Shown: positions 21,979 to 23,283 of the stretch, one piece after another | Layout of the letters: every line of letters starts with the position of its first letter | How positions within the stretch are numbered: position 1 is the first letter of the stretch | The notes under the pieces: model-generated | Database searches by the model: none | The model's input: the letters and a program-made list of their open reading frames with translations, nothing else | Told to the model about the DNA's origin: nothing | Position numbers and translations under genes: made by a program | Source: Fimenecus sp963624605 | GTDB taxonomy: Bacteria > Bacillota > Clostridia > Oscillospirales > Acutalibacteraceae | Direction: 5' to 3' | NCBI GenBank assembly: GCA_963624605.1 | Contig: CAVFQD010000027.1 | Location: forward strand, 1 to 23,283 | Length of the DNA stretch: 23,283 nucleotides

Positions 21979-22012
21979 AAGTCGGAGAAGATATAATAAT
22001 CCTCTCCGACTT
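21979..22012 (-). terminator. Hairpin after livJ, probable attenuator or 3' stabiliser
   Basis: AAGTCGGAGA (21979-21988) pairs perfectly with TCTCCGACTT (22003-22012) across a 14-base loop, 37 bases past the livJ stop. On the transcript strand only CGGCAATTTTC follows, a poor T-tract, so partial termination or RNA stabilisation is more likely than full termination. Confidence 0.5.
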
Positions 22013-22049
22013 ATCTTAAAATAGTCTTTGCTGTTCAGTCAAGAAACAA

Positions 22050-23189
22050 TTATTTCTCTACGGTAACAATTGTAGGAGTCTTGTTGGGAGCACCGTCTGC
22101 ACTCCATGTCATTGTGCCTGTTGTGCCTGTAAACTCCATACCGCCGGTAATGACAGCGGCAACCTTATCGCAAAGCTCAGAAGCCGAAATGTTAGCGTCT
22201 GTGATGTTTGCCTTGAGCATTGCGTTATAGATTACATATACAGCGTCGTAAGCGTCAGCCGCAAACTGGTCGGGAGTGGTGTTATATTTAGCCTTATATG
22301 CCGCAACGAACTTGGAAACGGTTTCATCAGTGCTGTTTACATCGAAGGGAGTGATGTACTTGATCTCGTTTGTTACGGTTGAATCAACCTGACCTGCTAC
22401 ACCGTCAAGACCGTCGCAACCGAAGATAAGTGCGTTTACGCCCTTAGCGGAACAAGCGCGTGCAACAAGACCTGCCTCTGTATAATAGAAGGGAGTGAAG
22501 ATTACATCGCAATCCTTAAGTGCCTCAACCTGAGTTGAGAAATCCTTGTTGTTTTCCTTATCAAATGTCTTTGTTGTAAAGGAAACGCCGAGCTTCTCCA
22601 TCTCAGCCTTGAACGCTTCGTAAATACCCGATGAATATGTGTCGGAGGTATCATAAATGCAACCGATGTTCTTCATCTTGTAATCATTTACAAGTGTATC
22701 CGCTGCAAGCACGCCCTGGTCGGGGTCGCCGAAGCAAACACGGAAAGCGTTCTTTCTGCCTTCGATAACGGAAGCCGCGGAAGCCGAAGGAGTGATGAAG
22801 AACAAATTGTCCTCAACAGCCTTTGCTGCGAAAGCTTCACAGGAGCCTGTTGTTGTGGCACCGATAGAAATCTGCATTCCTGCGTCCATAAGCTGGTCAT
22901 AAGCAGTAGCTGTCTCGGCAGCTGTTGCCTTATCGTCCTTCATAATGAATTCAAGCTGAATTCCGTTCATACCGCCTGCCGCATTGATCTCATCAATAGC
23001 AAGCTGAGCGCCCTGCTGTACCGAAATACCGTATGAAGATGCGTCTCCGGTAAGAGGACCTGTTCCGCCGACAACGATTTTATCGCTTGTCTTTCCGGAA
23101 TTGTCTGTGTTGCCGCCGCAAGCCGCAAAACAGGTAACGACTATTGCGAGTGCCAATACTACGCCGATTACTTTTTTGAAGTTTTTCAT
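22050..23189 (-). CDS. livJ: Branched-chain amino acid ABC transporter substrate-binding lipoprotein LivJ-like
   Basis: A 379-residue Peripla_BP_6 protein. It has a lipoprotein signal peptide: basic N-terminus, hydrophobic core and lipobox FAAC with Cys24 as the lipidated residue, so it is anchored on the outer face of the membrane. The mature part opens with KIVVGGTGPLTGDASSYG and AIDEINAAGGMNGIQLEF, typical of LivJ/LivK. It captures a branched-chain or related amino acid and hands it to LivHM. The ATG at 23187-23189 has GAGG 9 bases upstream; a TTG three codons earlier is rejected. It is the first gene of the liv operon. Confidence 0.92.
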   Translation of the reverse strand: MKNFKKVIGVVLALAIVVTCFAACGGNTDNSGKTSDKIVVGGTGPLTGDASSYGISVQQGAQLAIDEINAAGGMNGIQLEFIMKDDKATAAETATAYDQLMDAGMQISIGATTTGSCEAFAAKAVEDNLFFITPSASAASVIEGRKNAFRVCFGDPDQGVLAADTLVNDYKMKNIGCIYDTSDTYSSGIYEAFKAEMEKLGVSFTTKTFDKENNKDFSTQVEALKDCDVIFTPFYYTEAGLVARACSAKGVNALIFGCDGLDGVAGQVDSTVTNEIKYITPFDVNSTDETVSKFVAAYKAKYNTTPDQFAADAYDAVYVIYNAMLKANITDANISASELCDKVAAVITGGMEFTGTTGTMTWSADGAPNKTPTIVTVEK

Positions 23190-23234
23190 TTGTATCAACC
23201 TCTTTTTCCTGATAAAAATTTATTTTTCAGCATA

Positions 23235-23270
23235 ACACTGCAAAATACGCTTAATCGGTGAGGAGTATCA
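23235..23270 (-). promoter_or_regulatory. Possible promoter of the liv operon
   Basis: On the minus strand TTGATA and TATTTT are about 18 bases apart in the region upstream of livJ. The -10 is a weak match and the window ends nearby, so a better promoter could lie outside. Coordinates are approximate. Confidence 0.3.
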
Positions 23271-23283
23271 ATATTCCTCTTAT

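Noticed and set aside
1..23283. CRISPR arrays, IS elements, phage or toxin-antitoxin modules
   Set aside because: I found no regularly spaced repeats, transposase or integrase motifs, or small paired toxin genes; the gene content is chromosomal metabolism, transport and signalling.

Overview
The window looks like chromosome of a low-to-moderate-GC Firmicute of class Clostridia, most like gut Oscillospirales/Ruminococcus relatives. This is inferred from gene content: a zinc-ribbon/LRR_5 surface protein with an acidic low-complexity linker, an ATC-hydrolase family protein, a Gram-positive LexA box before a Y-family polymerase, clean sigma-A promoters with 17-bp spacers, and strong GGAGG-type ribosome binding sites. 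I see no rRNA, tRNA, IS element, phage gene or CRISPR array. All 21 recognised genes are intact, except a possible gene tail at the left edge.

Layout. (1) 1-1457: a MATE exporter on the + strand, whose promoter lies inside a terminator-like hairpin. (2) 1493-4016, minus strand: methyltransferase and ATC-hydrolase-like pair, then an ACMSD-type amidohydrolase with its own promoter. (3) 4130-6907, minus: a three-gene operon of zinc-ribbon/TM/LRR protein, small HTH-like protein and Ser/Thr kinase-like protein with a degenerate N-lobe. (4) 7091-12011, minus: a signalling operon of alpha/beta hydrolase, membrane SpoIIE phosphatase fused to a GHKL (RsbW-like) kinase domain, RelA/SpoT-type HD hydrolase, and a STAS domain fused to an APH-like kinase. 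It begins at a consensus extended -10 promoter and ends at a terminator. (5) 12208-14903, plus, divergent from (4): a polar amino acid ABC transporter with two oddities, a substrate-binding domain whose halves are in permuted order, and an ATPase carrying a degenerate GHKL-like tail. (6) 15031-16311, plus: a COG1228-type amidohydrolase. (7) 16398-17672, minus: Y-family DNA polymerase under a LexA box. (8) 17767-23189, minus: a complete branched-chain amino acid ABC operon (livJ-livH-livM-livG-livF) followed by an apt-like phosphoribosyltransferase.

The most interesting part is region (4) with its neighbours. The order alpha/beta hydrolase then PP2C phosphatase, with overlapping genes, recalls RsbQ-RsbP of Bacillus subtilis, which feeds energy stress into the sigma-B partner switch. 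Here the phosphatase has a membrane-embedded 5TMR-LYT sensor and carries its own GHKL kinase domain. The STAS protein carries an apparently complete APH-type kinase domain, and an alarmone-hydrolase-like HD protein lies between them. No sigma factor is present, so the output is unknown. I infer a self-contained phosphorylation switch, possibly linked to nutrient state through the HD protein and the divergent amino acid transporter. None of this has been tested, and all family calls rest on motifs read by eye.
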